DNA of 36,233 nucleotides from CAYPIE01 sp964410665 (lineage in GTDB: Bacteria > Planctomycetota > Planctomycetia > Gemmatales > Gemmataceae): NCBI GenBank assembly GCA_964410665.1, contig CAYPIE010000062.1, positions 1-36,233 on the forward strand. Reading direction: 5' to 3'. Under the pieces are notes generated by a model. That model saw only the letters and a program-made list of their open reading frames with translations. It searched no databases and was not told the origin of the DNA. Below are positions 15,965-25,800 of the stretch, piece after piece; positions within the stretch are counted from its first letter, which is position 1; the number at the start of each line of letters is the position of its first letter. Both the position numbers and the translations under genes were made by a program.

Positions 15965-18007
15965 CTACCGACGAGAACCGGCCAGCGGGAACCGATCGGG
16001 ATGGAAGCGTCCACCATACTGGTCGCGCAAAGTATCACAGCGGCTTCGCAGTCGGGCGAGGATCGAGGCGTAGGCTGGATCGCTGGCGAAATTCCGCCGT
16101 TGTTGGGGATCACGCTCCAAGTCGTGCACAAACTCATAGACCGGTTCTTGCTCAAAATACCGAGCATAGACATACCGGTGGTCATGCACTCCTTCCCATT
16201 TTGGGATCTTGGTACCAATCTGAAACAAATGCTCGGCAAAGAAATCCTTCCGCCAATCGACATGCTGTTTGCCTTCTACGAGCGGTCGTAGACTTTGGCC
16301 CTGGTAGACCTCAGGCACCGGAACCCCCGCGAGTTCTAGGAGGGTCGGTGCTAGGTCGAGGTTCAGGACCAGATGCTCGTCCACGCGTCCCCGTTGCTCT
16401 GGCTTGAGTCGCGGATCGTAAATGACCAGGGGCACGCGCAAGGACTCTTCATAATGCGACCATTTGCCCGCGAAGCCACGAGATCCCAGGTAATACCCGT
16501 TGTCGGCGGCATAAATCACCACCGTGTTCTCGGCCAGGCCAAGTTGCTCCAACTCGGAGAGCACCCGTCCGATCACATGATCGACGCCACTGATCATCCG
16601 GAAATAGGCTTTGACGTTCCGCTGGTACTTTTGTGGCGTATCCCAGCGCCAGAACCAGCGAACTCGGTTGAACGAGTTTTTGAGGAAATCCGGTTGGCTG
16701 GCAAAGACCTCAGGTTCTGCAAGTTCCGGAATCGGCACGATCACATCCTGGTACAGCCCGTCCATGGCTTTGGGCCAGGGGTAGTGGTTGATCTTGTCGT
16801 TGTCTTGGGCGTGAGGAGCGTTGAAGCTTACCGATAAGCAGAACGGCGTCTGCTGGGTTTGCTTGCGCAAAAAAGCGATGGCGTGATCGCCGGTAATCTC
16901 GGTGAGATGCCGATGGGTGCCATCCGGTTGAGGTTTGAAGTAGGGGTTGGGACTGAGGGGCTTGAAATCATCAAACATTTTTTGCTGATACCGGTTGGCT
17001 ACCTTCACGCCGAACTTCCCGACAAAGCCGGTTTGGTAGCCGGCCAGGCGGAGTTGTCGCGGATAACTCTGTTCGGCGAGGCGGGCATCGATAGGCACCG
17101 TGCGGAAGGTGTACTTGTGGGTACGCTCGACGACACCAGTGAGAAAGCTGGCCCGACTGGCCGCACAAATCGAGGTGGTGACAAACATGTTGCGAAAGCG
17201 GACCCCCGACGCTGCCAATCGGTCAATGGTCGGGGTGCGCAGGATCGGGTGACCCGCACAACCTAGCAGATCTGCGCGTTGATCATCGGCGAGAAAGAAC
17301 ACAAGGTTGGGCCGGGGTGTCGGAGGGGATTGCTTCTCGGTTTTGGCAAAAGCTTGACGGATTGCCTTGACCACCTGGGTTGCCAACGCCTTGGAGCCCG
17401 CGCGGTTAAAGTGGACATTTACCGGCTGCTGCAGTGCTTGCAGGCGCGGCTTGGCAAACGCATAGAGGTCATTAATGGCTATGCCATGTTCCTTCATGAC
17501 TTTGCGAGCGATGCGGTTATAGCGTTCGGGGTCGGACACCTCGCGATAGGGTTTGACCCCTCCCGGGGGCACCGGGGTCGTCGTAGCAAAGATCAGCTTG
17601 GCCTTCGTCTCCTTGAGTTTGGCGACGATGCGGCGAAGTTGTCGTTCATAGGTCGCCGGATCGGCTTGGTGAGGATCCTTCGGGTCGTTGGAGTTCTTCC
17701 CGGTCTCTGGATCGACCCGCTTGAGATCGTGCAGTCCGAAGTTAAAGTGGATCACGTCCCAGGACCCACCATGTTTGGCCAGCCAGGTATCGATCCGTTG
17801 CACCCCATGGGTAGTCCCCTGACAGTTCTCCGGCTTGCCATTGGCCCGGAGTGGGCGGGTGACGATCGCCTCACCCTTAAGCATCTCAGATACCAAAGGC
17901 GTATAGCCGATGGAAATTGAGTCGCCGAGCAACAAAACGCGCGGTTTCTCCTGGGCCTGGACACATTGCACCAGAACCACCCAAGCAAACAAGCCAACCA
18001 GTCGCAT
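15965..18007 (-). CDS. SGNH/GDSL hydrolase-sulfatase fusion, exported
   Basis: This 680-aa protein has a signal peptide (MRLVGLFAWVVLVQCVQA) and two hydrolase domains. An SGNH esterase-like domain spans about 22-220 with GDS (28-30, nucleophile S30), a GLHD block (91-94) and a VHF motif with H199. A type I sulfatase follows from about 230 to 670. It has DD at 241-242 for the metal, and CAASR-x4-LTG starting at C281, the residue converted to formylglycine by a maturation enzyme. Sulfatases of this kind remove sulfate from polysaccharides; an esterase partner could remove acyl groups from the same substrate. The ATG at 18007 is chosen because it starts the signal peptide; upstream codons to 18043 need a TTG start. 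Confidence 0.88.
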   Translation of the reverse strand: MRLVGLFAWVVLVQCVQAQEKPRVLLLGDSISIGYTPLVSEMLKGEAIVTRPLRANGKPENCQGTTHGVQRIDTWLAKHGGSWDVIHFNFGLHDLKRVDPETGKNSNDPKDPHQADPATYERQLRRIVAKLKETKAKLIFATTTPVPPGGVKPYREVSDPERYNRIARKVMKEHGIAINDLYAFAKPRLQALQQPVNVHFNRAGSKALATQVVKAIRQAFAKTEKQSPPTPRPNLVFFLADDQRADLLGCAGHPILRTPTIDRLAASGVRFRNMFVTTSICAASRASFLTGVVERTHKYTFRTVPIDARLAEQSYPRQLRLAGYQTGFVGKFGVKVANRYQQKMFDDFKPLSPNPYFKPQPDGTHRHLTEITGDHAIAFLRKQTQQTPFCLSVSFNAPHAQDNDKINHYPWPKAMDGLYQDVIVPIPELAEPEVFASQPDFLKNSFNRVRWFWRWDTPQKYQRNVKAYFRMISGVDHVIGRVLSELEQLGLAENTVVIYAADNGYYLGSRGFAGKWSHYEESLRVPLVIYDPRLKPEQRGRVDEHLVLNLDLAPTLLELAGVPVPEVYQGQSLRPLVEGKQHVDWRKDFFAEHLFQIGTKIPKWEGVHDHRYVYARYFEQEPVYEFVHDLERDPQQRRNFASDPAYASILARLRSRCDTLRDQYGGRFHPDRFPLAGSRR

Positions 18008-18176
18008 GGGGCACCTGAAGAGGAAGTGAACGGGACACCACAAGTGTCATCAGACTAGTCGATCATGAGCGGTGTGACAAGCGACTGCGTGGGGTGGCTT
18101 GGGCTGTTGCTCTGATCACGAGAGAGTTCGGGGGAAGGGGCTGGGTAAGCTACCGCAGCCCCTCGCAGGGAAGGGG

Positions 18177-18200
18177 CAGGAGCGGACGGGGCCGCTCCTG
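18177..18200 (-). terminator. Terminator of the first beta-helix giant
   Basis: CAGGAGCGG (18177-18185) pairs with CCGCTCCTG (18192-18200), a 9-bp GC-rich stem with a six-base loop, 17 bases past the stop codon on the - strand. The tail has little T. Confidence 0.6.
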
Positions 18201-18216
18201 GCGAGCAGAGGGAGGC

Positions 18217-21200
18217 TTAGCCGATAAACACTCCACCCGGGAAACCGGGGACATCGCCGAAGACGGTTTCATTGAATAGTTCGTCAGGAGGCGTGTCATT
18301 CAGTGGCGTGCTGGCGGCATCATAGCCAATGACGAGTGAACCTCGTCCTTCGGCCTGACCGACCAAAAGGTCGTCCTGACGATCATTATTCAGATCCTTC
18401 GCGGCCACGCGGATGCCGCTCCGCGAGTTGGGATCGTCGCCGAAGAAGTTGGCCAGTTGTACGTCCTGAGTTAGCCCCGGGTCGTTCGTGTCGAAATTCC
18501 CAGTGATGAGGAACGCCCCTGAGAAGACACGCACGCGTGGTCCTCCCTGTGGGCCACCGCCCAGGTAAAGGTCGCCAAAGCCATCGCCGTTGAGGTCACC
18601 CACGGCGACATAGGCACCATCGCGCAAGGATTGCTCGAAGACAAAGAAGTCTGGGACGATCTTGGTTTCGGTTTCGTTATTAAGGACCCGCTGACCGTCG
18701 AACAGGGCCATACGCGGTCCCCCACCAAAGCCCGCTGCCACTGCCAGATCGGAGATGCCGTCGCCATTGATGTCGCCGACTCCTACCCGTGCACCGCCAC
18801 GGAAGTTGGGATCCTCGATCCCGAAGAAGCGAGTCAGTTCAACGAAGTCTTCGCCGTTGTCGTTATAGACGGCCACCACCGGACCACCGGACTGGTCCGG
18901 AGTGATGATGATCTCGGCCACCCCATCATTATTGAGATCTCCCGCGGTGACAAACAGGCCTCCGGAGAAGGAAGTTTCAAAGGGGCTGAAACTGCTGATG
19001 AGACTTTGGGTTGTGCCGTCGAAGACGAGGACTTGGTTGGTAACTCCGGGCCCGGTGCCGACGATGACATCGGGGGTACCGTCCCCGGTGACATCCGCCT
19101 GGGCGGTGCGGAGGCCACCGCTGAACCCAGGGAGGTCGACATCAATCCGGTAACGTTCGGTCGGGTCGATCATCGCGTCATAGACAACCACCTGATTGGG
19201 GCCACCGAAGCTAGCGCCAACGGCAATCTCGCTGATGGTGTTCTGGCCGACGGGCTTGGGTTCGAAGGTGATCGAGTTATCCGTACTGGTCGAGGCGGCA
19301 TTGGGGTTGCCATCGCTGTCAATCGCTGCCCCGGCGGGGATACTGACGGTGACCGTCGTCCCCACCGTCAAGTTGGCAATCTCGATGGTATAGTTGGCGC
19401 CATCACCTACGATCGTCACTGCTGGAGTATTCCCTGGACTCATGAGGATGACGTCGGAGGCAGTAAAGCCCGTAACCGGTTCGCTGAAGGTCACAACAAA
19501 CCGCAGCGGCTGGAAGCTCGTAGGGTCGCTCTGCTGGGGGGCTTGCTCCACGGTGACATCGGGGCCAGAGCGGAAGTCGACACGATCACTGCCCTCGGAA
19601 AAAGGAAGCGACTCAGCATTTACATTGCCGTCACTATCCATGGCCACCCCCGCAGGAATCCGCAGCGTCACCAAGCCATCGACCTCCAGCCCGGACACTT
19701 CGACGGTGTAGGTGGTGCCGCTGCCCGTGAGCTCAATGGTGGGGGTGTTGCCCGGGCTGTCGACGTCTAGATCACTCACCTCGAGTCCGGTGACCGCTTC
19801 GGAAAAGGTGACTGTAAAGCGGATCGGCTGCTGGTCGGTGGGATCGACCTGTCCACTTGCCTGGTCGATCAAGACGGTCGGGCCTTCGTCGGTGAGCTCG
19901 GGGTCATAGACAATGCGGTTATCGTTGCTCGTTGAGGCGGAGTTGGTCACCCCTTCACTGCCGCTGACCACTCCGGCAGGGACCTGGAGACTGACTTCGC
20001 CGGCAACAGTCAGATTGCTGATCTGCACCAAATACATGGCGCCCTGGCCAATCAACATCACGGTCGGAGTGTTCCCAGGACTGGTCACGACCAGATCCGA
20101 ATCTTCAAAGCCGGTAACCGACTCGCTGAAGGTAACCACGAAGCTCAATGGTAGCGAGTTGGTCGGGTCAGGTTGCCCCGGTGACTGTTCCACAGTCACC
20201 TGGATGGACGGGATATTTTGCATGACTTCAACGGCGCCAATGTCGGCAGTTGTTCCGATGACTCGAGGGAAACCTGGACCACGCTGATCATTGGTCAGAT
20301 CATCGGGGTTCGACCCTGCATCTACCGCAGGACTCAGAGGATCTAGCGCGTGGGTTGGCGTCGAGCCCCCATTGTTGGTGAGGGCTTCGAGGAAAGGATC
20401 GAGTCCAAGCAAATTGTCCGCTGAGTCGACCAGGTTCGAGCCTGTAGTATCCTGAACCAGGCTGAAATCGACCTCGAGTGTCCCGGACAGGTCTGGGTGT
20501 TCGCCGCTTGCTCCGACCAGATTCTCTGCAATGATGCTGCTAAAAATGTTGCTGGTACCGCTGCTACGGAAGATGCCGCCGCCGGATCCTCCAGACATTC
20601 CGTCCTGATCAGCTTGGTTAAAGGCGATCGTGGAATTCCTCACCATGACGGCGGTTGCCCCACCTGACTGGTAGATGCCGCCCCCATCATTATCTGCAGC
20701 GTTGTTCGAAATGGTGCTGTTACTCACCTCCAGGGTCGCCTGGTCCAACACCGCAATGCCGCCCCCATTGACTTCGGCGTGGTTATTGGTCACCGCGGAG
20801 TCACATAGGTTTAGAGTACCGCGTTCGGTGACAATCCCTCCGCCATCCTCGGTGGCTCGGCTGGCGGTGACATGCACGCCGCGAAGAGTCAAATTTTCTT
20901 GATTCTGGATGGCACCTCCCATCTCGGCCATCCCATTCGTCAAGGTGAGTCCTGAAATGGTGACGTCCACGAGCGAGGATGGGCCATCATCGTCGACTTG
21001 GAAGATCCGGGTGAGGTTCACCCCATCGATGGTTAGAGCCTTGGCGCCTGGGCCGTTTAAGGTCGCTGCCCCTTTGATGTCGAGTTCGCCCAGCGTCAGG
21101 GTTAGGGTTCCGCCACTCAGCCCGGGAGCGAAGTTGATGGATTGAACACCGGTTCCAGTCAGCTCAAGTGCTTCACGTAAACTCAAATCCGCGGCGACAA

Positions 21201-22620
21201 AGCTGAGGTCATTTTGATCTTCCAACGTCGTCACAACCAAGGTGATCGGATCCTGGACCTCAAACGCACCAATATCCACAGTATCGCCGAACCTGCGCAC
21301 GAAGGGGATGCCGCGTTGATCACTCTGTTCGTTGTTGGGGTCTTGGTCAGGATCGCCTGCATCAATTGCCGGGCTTCCTTGCAGTAGAGCGTGGGTAGGT
21401 GTGCGACCACCGTTACGCAAAAGCGGTCCCAAGAGAGGATCGATCGGGTTTTGCGCTTCACCAATTTGATTGTCATTGACCCCATTACTGATCCCGATCA
21501 GATTGGTATCGACCCCGACCAGATTGTGACTACTGATCGCTTCAACCGTTCCCTCGATGTCATCCAGGGTACCCACCGGGGTACCAGTGCGATTATCGGC
21601 GACGATAGTACTTTGCAGGGTAGCAGTGGCCGAGTTGGCAATGGAGAGCCCACCACCAAACCCACTGGACTGGTTGTCCTGATTTGCAACATTTAAGGTG
21701 AGAGTACTGTTACTGATTGTCAGGGTAGTTTGATCGACGATCCGGACGCCACCTCCCGAATCGGTCGCCGTGTTCCCGGAGAAGGTCGAGTTGCGAATGG
21801 TGAGCGTCGTGTTTGCCGTGTGCACCCCGCCACCAAAATTGGCGTTGTTGGTAACAAAGGCACTATTGACGATGTCGACGTTGCCCCCATCGGCTCGGAG
21901 CCCTCCGCCAAAATCATCCAAAGCTTGGTTATCGGCGAACAGGATATTGCCTAGGTTAGTATTCCCTGCTGGATCGATATGCAGGATGCCTCCGCCGTCG
22001 CCATTCCCTGCAGCGACGTTGCCGCGGATGACACTGTCGCGCATGTTTAGGTTACCTTGCAGGATGGCAATGCCGCCCCCACCTTCTCCTTCGGAGACGT
22101 TCCCTTCCAAAAGGGAGTCTCGGATGGTGACCTGGCCACCATTCGAAGCCACCGCGCCGCCTCGGTCGCTGGCACGGTTAGCGCGGATCTCCATGTTGGT
22201 CAGGATCACATTTTCGTTTTGGTTAAAAATCGCCCCGCCATCTTCATTGCGGCCATTGCGGAGGACGAGGCTCGAGATCGTCACAGTCGCTGGAGAGGCT
22301 TCGCTATCGTCGATGCGAAAGATGGCATGCGCTTCGCCACCGTCAATGATCACGCTTTTACTTCCAGGTCCCTGGATATCGACCGGGTTGGCCACGATGG
22401 GCAGGGAGCTGGCCAGTTCCACGGTGCCGGCCAAGCCCGCCATAAACTGGATAACATTTTCCGCATCGCTGCTGTCTCTCAAATCCACAATGGCCTGACG
22501 CAACGAACCGGGTCCGCTATCGTCAAGATTGTCGACGGTAAACGTGGCCGGTGTCGCACGTTCTTCGAGGGTCTCAAGCCGGGGTGCAACGGAATGAGCG
22601 AGACGGCGCAACGCGTACAT
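18217..22620 (-). CDS. Giant beta-helix/Ig-like/FG-GAP exported protein, paralogue 1
   Basis: This 1467-aa protein starts with PRLETLEERATPATF (13-27), the giant-protein N-terminal motif. Two right-handed beta-helix domains follow, about 25-455 and 460-798. Each is made of NSTFSGN / GGGI-type rungs and closes with SPAxDAG, DQRG and DIGAxEV, as in choice-of-anchor/CSLREAI proteins; SLREAL is at 480-485. Three Ig-like domains of a calcium-era bacterial type (TFSExVTGFxxSD) lie at about 805-905, 914-1015 and 1020-1118. An FG-GAP propeller-like domain (1128-1467) has repeated DxNxDGxxD motifs and ends FPGGVFIG. It is probably an extracellular surface or matrix protein. The ATG at 22620 has AGGGAG five bases upstream. 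It is closely similar to the next gene over its whole length. Confidence 0.85.
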   Translation of the reverse strand: MYALRRLAHSVAPRLETLEERATPATFTVDNLDDSGPGSLRQAIVDLRDSSDAENVIQFMAGLAGTVELASSLPIVANPVDIQGPGSKSVIIDGGEAHAIFRIDDSEASPATVTISSLVLRNGRNEDGGAIFNQNENVILTNMEIRANRASDRGGAVASNGGQVTIRDSLLEGNVSEGEGGGGIAILQGNLNMRDSVIRGNVAAGNGDGGGILHIDPAGNTNLGNILFADNQALDDFGGGLRADGGNVDIVNSAFVTNNANFGGGVHTANTTLTIRNSTFSGNTATDSGGGVRIVDQTTLTISNSTLTLNVANQDNQSSGFGGGLSIANSATATLQSTIVADNRTGTPVGTLDDIEGTVEAISSHNLVGVDTNLIGISNGVNDNQIGEAQNPIDPLLGPLLRNGGRTPTHALLQGSPAIDAGDPDQDPNNEQSDQRGIPFVRRFGDTVDIGAFEVQDPITLVVTTLEDQNDLSFVAADLSLREALELTGTGVQSINFAPGLSGGTLTLTLGELDIKGAATLNGPGAKALTIDGVNLTRIFQVDDDGPSSLVDVTISGLTLTNGMAEMGGAIQNQENLTLRGVHVTASRATEDGGGIVTERGTLNLCDSAVTNNHAEVNGGGIAVLDQATLEVSNSTISNNAADNDGGGIYQSGGATAVMVRNSTIAFNQADQDGMSGGSGGGIFRSSGTSNIFSSIIAENLVGASGEHPDLSGTLEVDFSLVQDTTGSNLVDSADNLLGLDPFLEALTNNGGSTPTHALDPLSPAVDAGSNPDDLTNDQRGPGFPRVIGTTADIGAVEVMQNIPSIQVTVEQSPGQPDPTNSLPLSFVVTFSESVTGFEDSDLVVTSPGNTPTVMLIGQGAMYLVQISNLTVAGEVSLQVPAGVVSGSEGVTNSASTSNDNRIVYDPELTDEGPTVLIDQASGQVDPTDQQPIRFTVTFSEAVTGLEVSDLDVDSPGNTPTIELTGSGTTYTVEVSGLEVDGLVTLRIPAGVAMDSDGNVNAESLPFSEGSDRVDFRSGPDVTVEQAPQQSDPTSFQPLRFVVTFSEPVTGFTASDVILMSPGNTPAVTIVGDGANYTIEIANLTVGTTVTVSIPAGAAIDSDGNPNAASTSTDNSITFEPKPVGQNTISEIAVGASFGGPNQVVVYDAMIDPTERYRIDVDLPGFSGGLRTAQADVTGDGTPDVIVGTGPGVTNQVLVFDGTTQSLISSFSPFETSFSGGLFVTAGDLNNDGVAEIIITPDQSGGPVVAVYNDNGEDFVELTRFFGIEDPNFRGGARVGVGDINGDGISDLAVAAGFGGGPRMALFDGQRVLNNETETKIVPDFFVFEQSLRDGAYVAVGDLNGDGFGDLYLGGGPQGGPRVRVFSGAFLITGNFDTNDPGLTQDVQLANFFGDDPNSRSGIRVAAKDLNNDRQDDLLVGQAEGRGSLVIGYDAASTPLNDTPPDELFNETVFGDVPGFPGGVFIG

Positions 22621-22690
22621 GGAAACTCCCTGGAATGATCGAGATCAAACGACGGCGGTCGAGACAAATCGCAGGCCGAGCTCGGCCTGC
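22621..22690 (-). promoter_or_regulatory. Conserved leader and 20-bp palindrome of paralogue 1
   Basis: Bases 22621-22665 closely match 27287-27330 upstream of paralogue 2, including the inverted repeat TGATC-GA-GATCA (22636-22647) and GTCGAGAC (22658-22665). Just upstream is a perfect 20-bp palindrome, GCAGGCCGAGCTCGGCCTGC (22671-22690), absent from paralogue 2. Conserved leader and palindrome may be operator or promoter elements, or the leader may simply have been duplicated with the gene. Confidence 0.5.
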
Positions 22691-22775
22691 GCGCAGCAGC
22701 GCAGGGGTCGGCAGTATATGCGGATTTGGTCCGCAAAATTGACACGATCCTGAAAAATAATCCCGAAAGTACCCA

Positions 22776-22798
22776 GCCCCTGGGAGCGTCCCAGGGGC
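22776..22798 (-). terminator. Terminator of the second beta-helix giant
   Basis: GCCCCTGGGA (22776-22785) pairs with TCCCAGGGGC (22789-22798), a 10-bp stem with a three-base loop, 15 bases past the paralogue 2 stop on the - strand. It separates the two giant genes. Confidence 0.75.
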
Positions 22799-22813
22799 CG
22801 GTTTGCCGGGGCC

Positions 22814-25800
22814 TCAACCGACGAAGATCCCGCCGGGGAAGCCGTTGGGATCAAAGAAGTCGAGGAATCCGCCAAAGACCTCGCGGTTGAACAACTGTTC
22901 TTGCGGAACGTTGTTCTCGGGGGTGGTCGCCGCGTTGTAGCCAACTAGCAGCGAGCCCCGGCCCTCGGCCTGGGCGACCATGATATCGGCGAGGCCGTCG
23001 CCGTTGAGGTCCTTCGCACCCACCCGGATGCCGCTCCGGGAGTCCGGATTGTCGCCAAAGAAGTTGCCCAACTGCACGTCGGGGGTGGTGCCGGGGTCGG
23101 CGCTGTTAAACTGACCAGTGATCAGGATGGCACCGGAGAAGATGCGGACCCGTGGGCCGCCCTGGGGTCCGCCGCCGAGGTAGAGGTCACCAAAGCCATC
23201 GCCGTCGAGGTCTCCCACAGCGACCCAGGCGCCGTCACGCAAGGATTGCTCGAAGACGAAGAAATCCTGGACGAACTTGGGGTTCGGGTCGCCGGCAAGG
23301 ACCAAGGCCCCATTGAACAGGGCCATGCGTGGGCCACCTCCGAACCCGGCACCGACGGCCAGGTCGCCGAGGCCGTCGCGGTTGATGTCGCCGACGCCAA
23401 CACGCGCGCCGCCCCGGAAGTTGGGGTCTTCGATCCCGAAAAAGCGGGTCAGTTCGACGAAGTCACCGCCGTTGTAGATGGCGATGATAGGCCCGCCGGA
23501 CTGGTCGGGAGAGACGATGATCTCGGCGATACTGTCGCCGTTGATGTCGACGGCAGCGACGAAGAGGCCGCCACCGAAGGAAGTCTCGAAGGGGTTGAAT
23601 GCAGCGACAATGCCGCGGGTCATCCCGTCGTAGACGAAGACCCGGTTGGAGATTCCGGGCCCGGTGCCGATGATCACGTCGGGTTCGCCGTCCCCAGTGA
23701 CATCGGCTTGGGCGGTGCGCAAGCCACCGCTGAAGCCGGGTAAGTCGACATCGATCCGGTACAGCTCGTCGGTACCGGGTTCGTTGCTGCCGTCGTAAAC
23801 GACGACCTGGTTGGGGCCGCCAAAGCTGGCCCCGACGGCGAAAATACTCGTAGAGTTCTGGCCGACCGGGGTAAAGCCAGGTGCCGTCGGGTCAAACACA
23901 AGGGTGTTGTCCGAGCTGGTCGAAGCGGCGTTGGGGTTGCCGGCGGCGTCGACGGCCACCTGGGCCGGGATAAACACGGTCACCGGGCCGGGCACGCTCA
24001 GATTCTCGATCTCAATCGTGTAGCTGGCTCCAGTCCCGAGGAGGCGGACCTCTGGGTTATCGTTCCCTTCGCTCGTGACAACGATGTCCTCGGCCGTGAA
24101 GCCGGTCACAGGGACACTGAACTCGACGGCGAACCGCAGCGGCAGGAACGGGGTAGGGTCATTCTGGCCTGGAGCGATCTCGAGGCTCACCGTTGGCCCA
24201 TCAAACGAGGCGTTGAACAGCACCGAATCCTCGCCCGGTGAGTTCGGGATTGCAGGCGCGCTCAGGTTGCCCGTGGCGTCCGTGGCGACGCCGGCTGGGA
24301 GGCTCACCGTCAACTCCCCTGGGAAGATCAAGTTGGAGATCTCGATGAAGTAAGTGTCTTCGCTGCCCGTGAGGCTGACCTCGGGGGTGTTTCCGGCAGG
24401 GTTGTCGATCACGATATCGCTGGCCTCGAGGCCGGTAACCGGCTCGCTGAAGGTCAGCGTAAAGCGAATCGGCTGCTGGTCGGTGGGGTCGAGTTGGCCT
24501 TCGGCCTGTCCGATCACCACCGTGGGCCCGAGGTCGCTGGTGTTCGGGTCATAAAAGATGCTGTTGTCCGAGCTGGTCGACGCCGCGTTCGTATTGCCCA
24601 TGGCGTTAAACACCACCCCGGCGGGGACGTCGAGGGTGACCTCCCCGGCACTTGTCAAGCCACCGATCTGCACCAGGTAGGAGGCATTGCTGCCGGTCAG
24701 AGTGACGGTCGGGTCGTTCCCCTCGGCGGTCACGATCAGGTCGTCCTCAGTCAAGTCGGTGACCGGCTCACTGAAGGTGACCACGAAGCTGAGGGGTAGC
24801 TGGTTGGTGGGGTCAGGCTGGCCGGGCCGCTCCACCGTGACCTGGATGGTCTGCAAGGGCTGGTCGGTCTCGAAGGCACCGATATCGGCAGCTGCCCCAT
24901 CGACTCGCGGGAAGCCTAAGCCCCGCTGGTCATTGGCTAAATCGTCGGGGTTGGAGCCTCGATTGACAGCCGGGCTCGACTTATCGAGGGCGTGGGTGGG
25001 CGTCGGACCACCGTTGTCCCCTAGGGGCTGGAGGAGGGGGTTGGCCCCGGTGACGTTGTTGTCGTTGTCGGAATCGACCGGGTCGAAGCCGGTGATGTTC
25101 TCGATCAGGCTGAAGTCGACCTCGACCGTCCCTGATACGTCGGGGTGCATCCCACTGTCGCCAGCCTGATTTCGGGCGACGATGCTGCTCTCGAGCTCGG
25201 TGGTGCCGTTGGTGCGGGCAAGTCCACCGCCGGCGCCGCCGTCGGTGTTGTCGGCGTCGGCCGTGTTGAAGGCGATGGTCGAGTTGGTGACACGCAAGGT
25301 GGTCGAGCCGCTGGACTGGAAGATGCCGCCGCCCGAGTTGCCGGCCGTGTTGCCGGAGACGGTACTGTTGCTGACGCTGACGCTCGCTTTGGTGAGCACG
25401 GCGATGCCGCCGCCGTTGCCCCCCGCTTGGTTGTCGGAAATGGTCGAGTCTTGGAGGCTCACCGAGCCGCGTTCGGCAAAGATCCCGCCCCCGTCCACGG
25501 TCGCTTTGCTCCCGGTGATATGGACGTTGGCCAGGCTCAGGTTCTCCTGGTTGCGGATCGCACCTCCCGAGTCGGCCGCGCCGTTGGCCAGGGTGAGCCC
25601 GGAGATGTTGACGTCGACCAGCACATTGTTGTCGCGATCGTCGATGTCGAACAGGCGGGCCAGGTTGTCCCCGCTGATGGTCAGGTTTTGCGTGCCGAGT
25701 CCGTTGATGGTGACGGCGGACTGGATATCGAGCTGGCCGAGGGTGAGAGTGATAGTCTCCCCGGCCAGGTCGGAAGCGAAGTTGATGGTCTGGGCTTCGC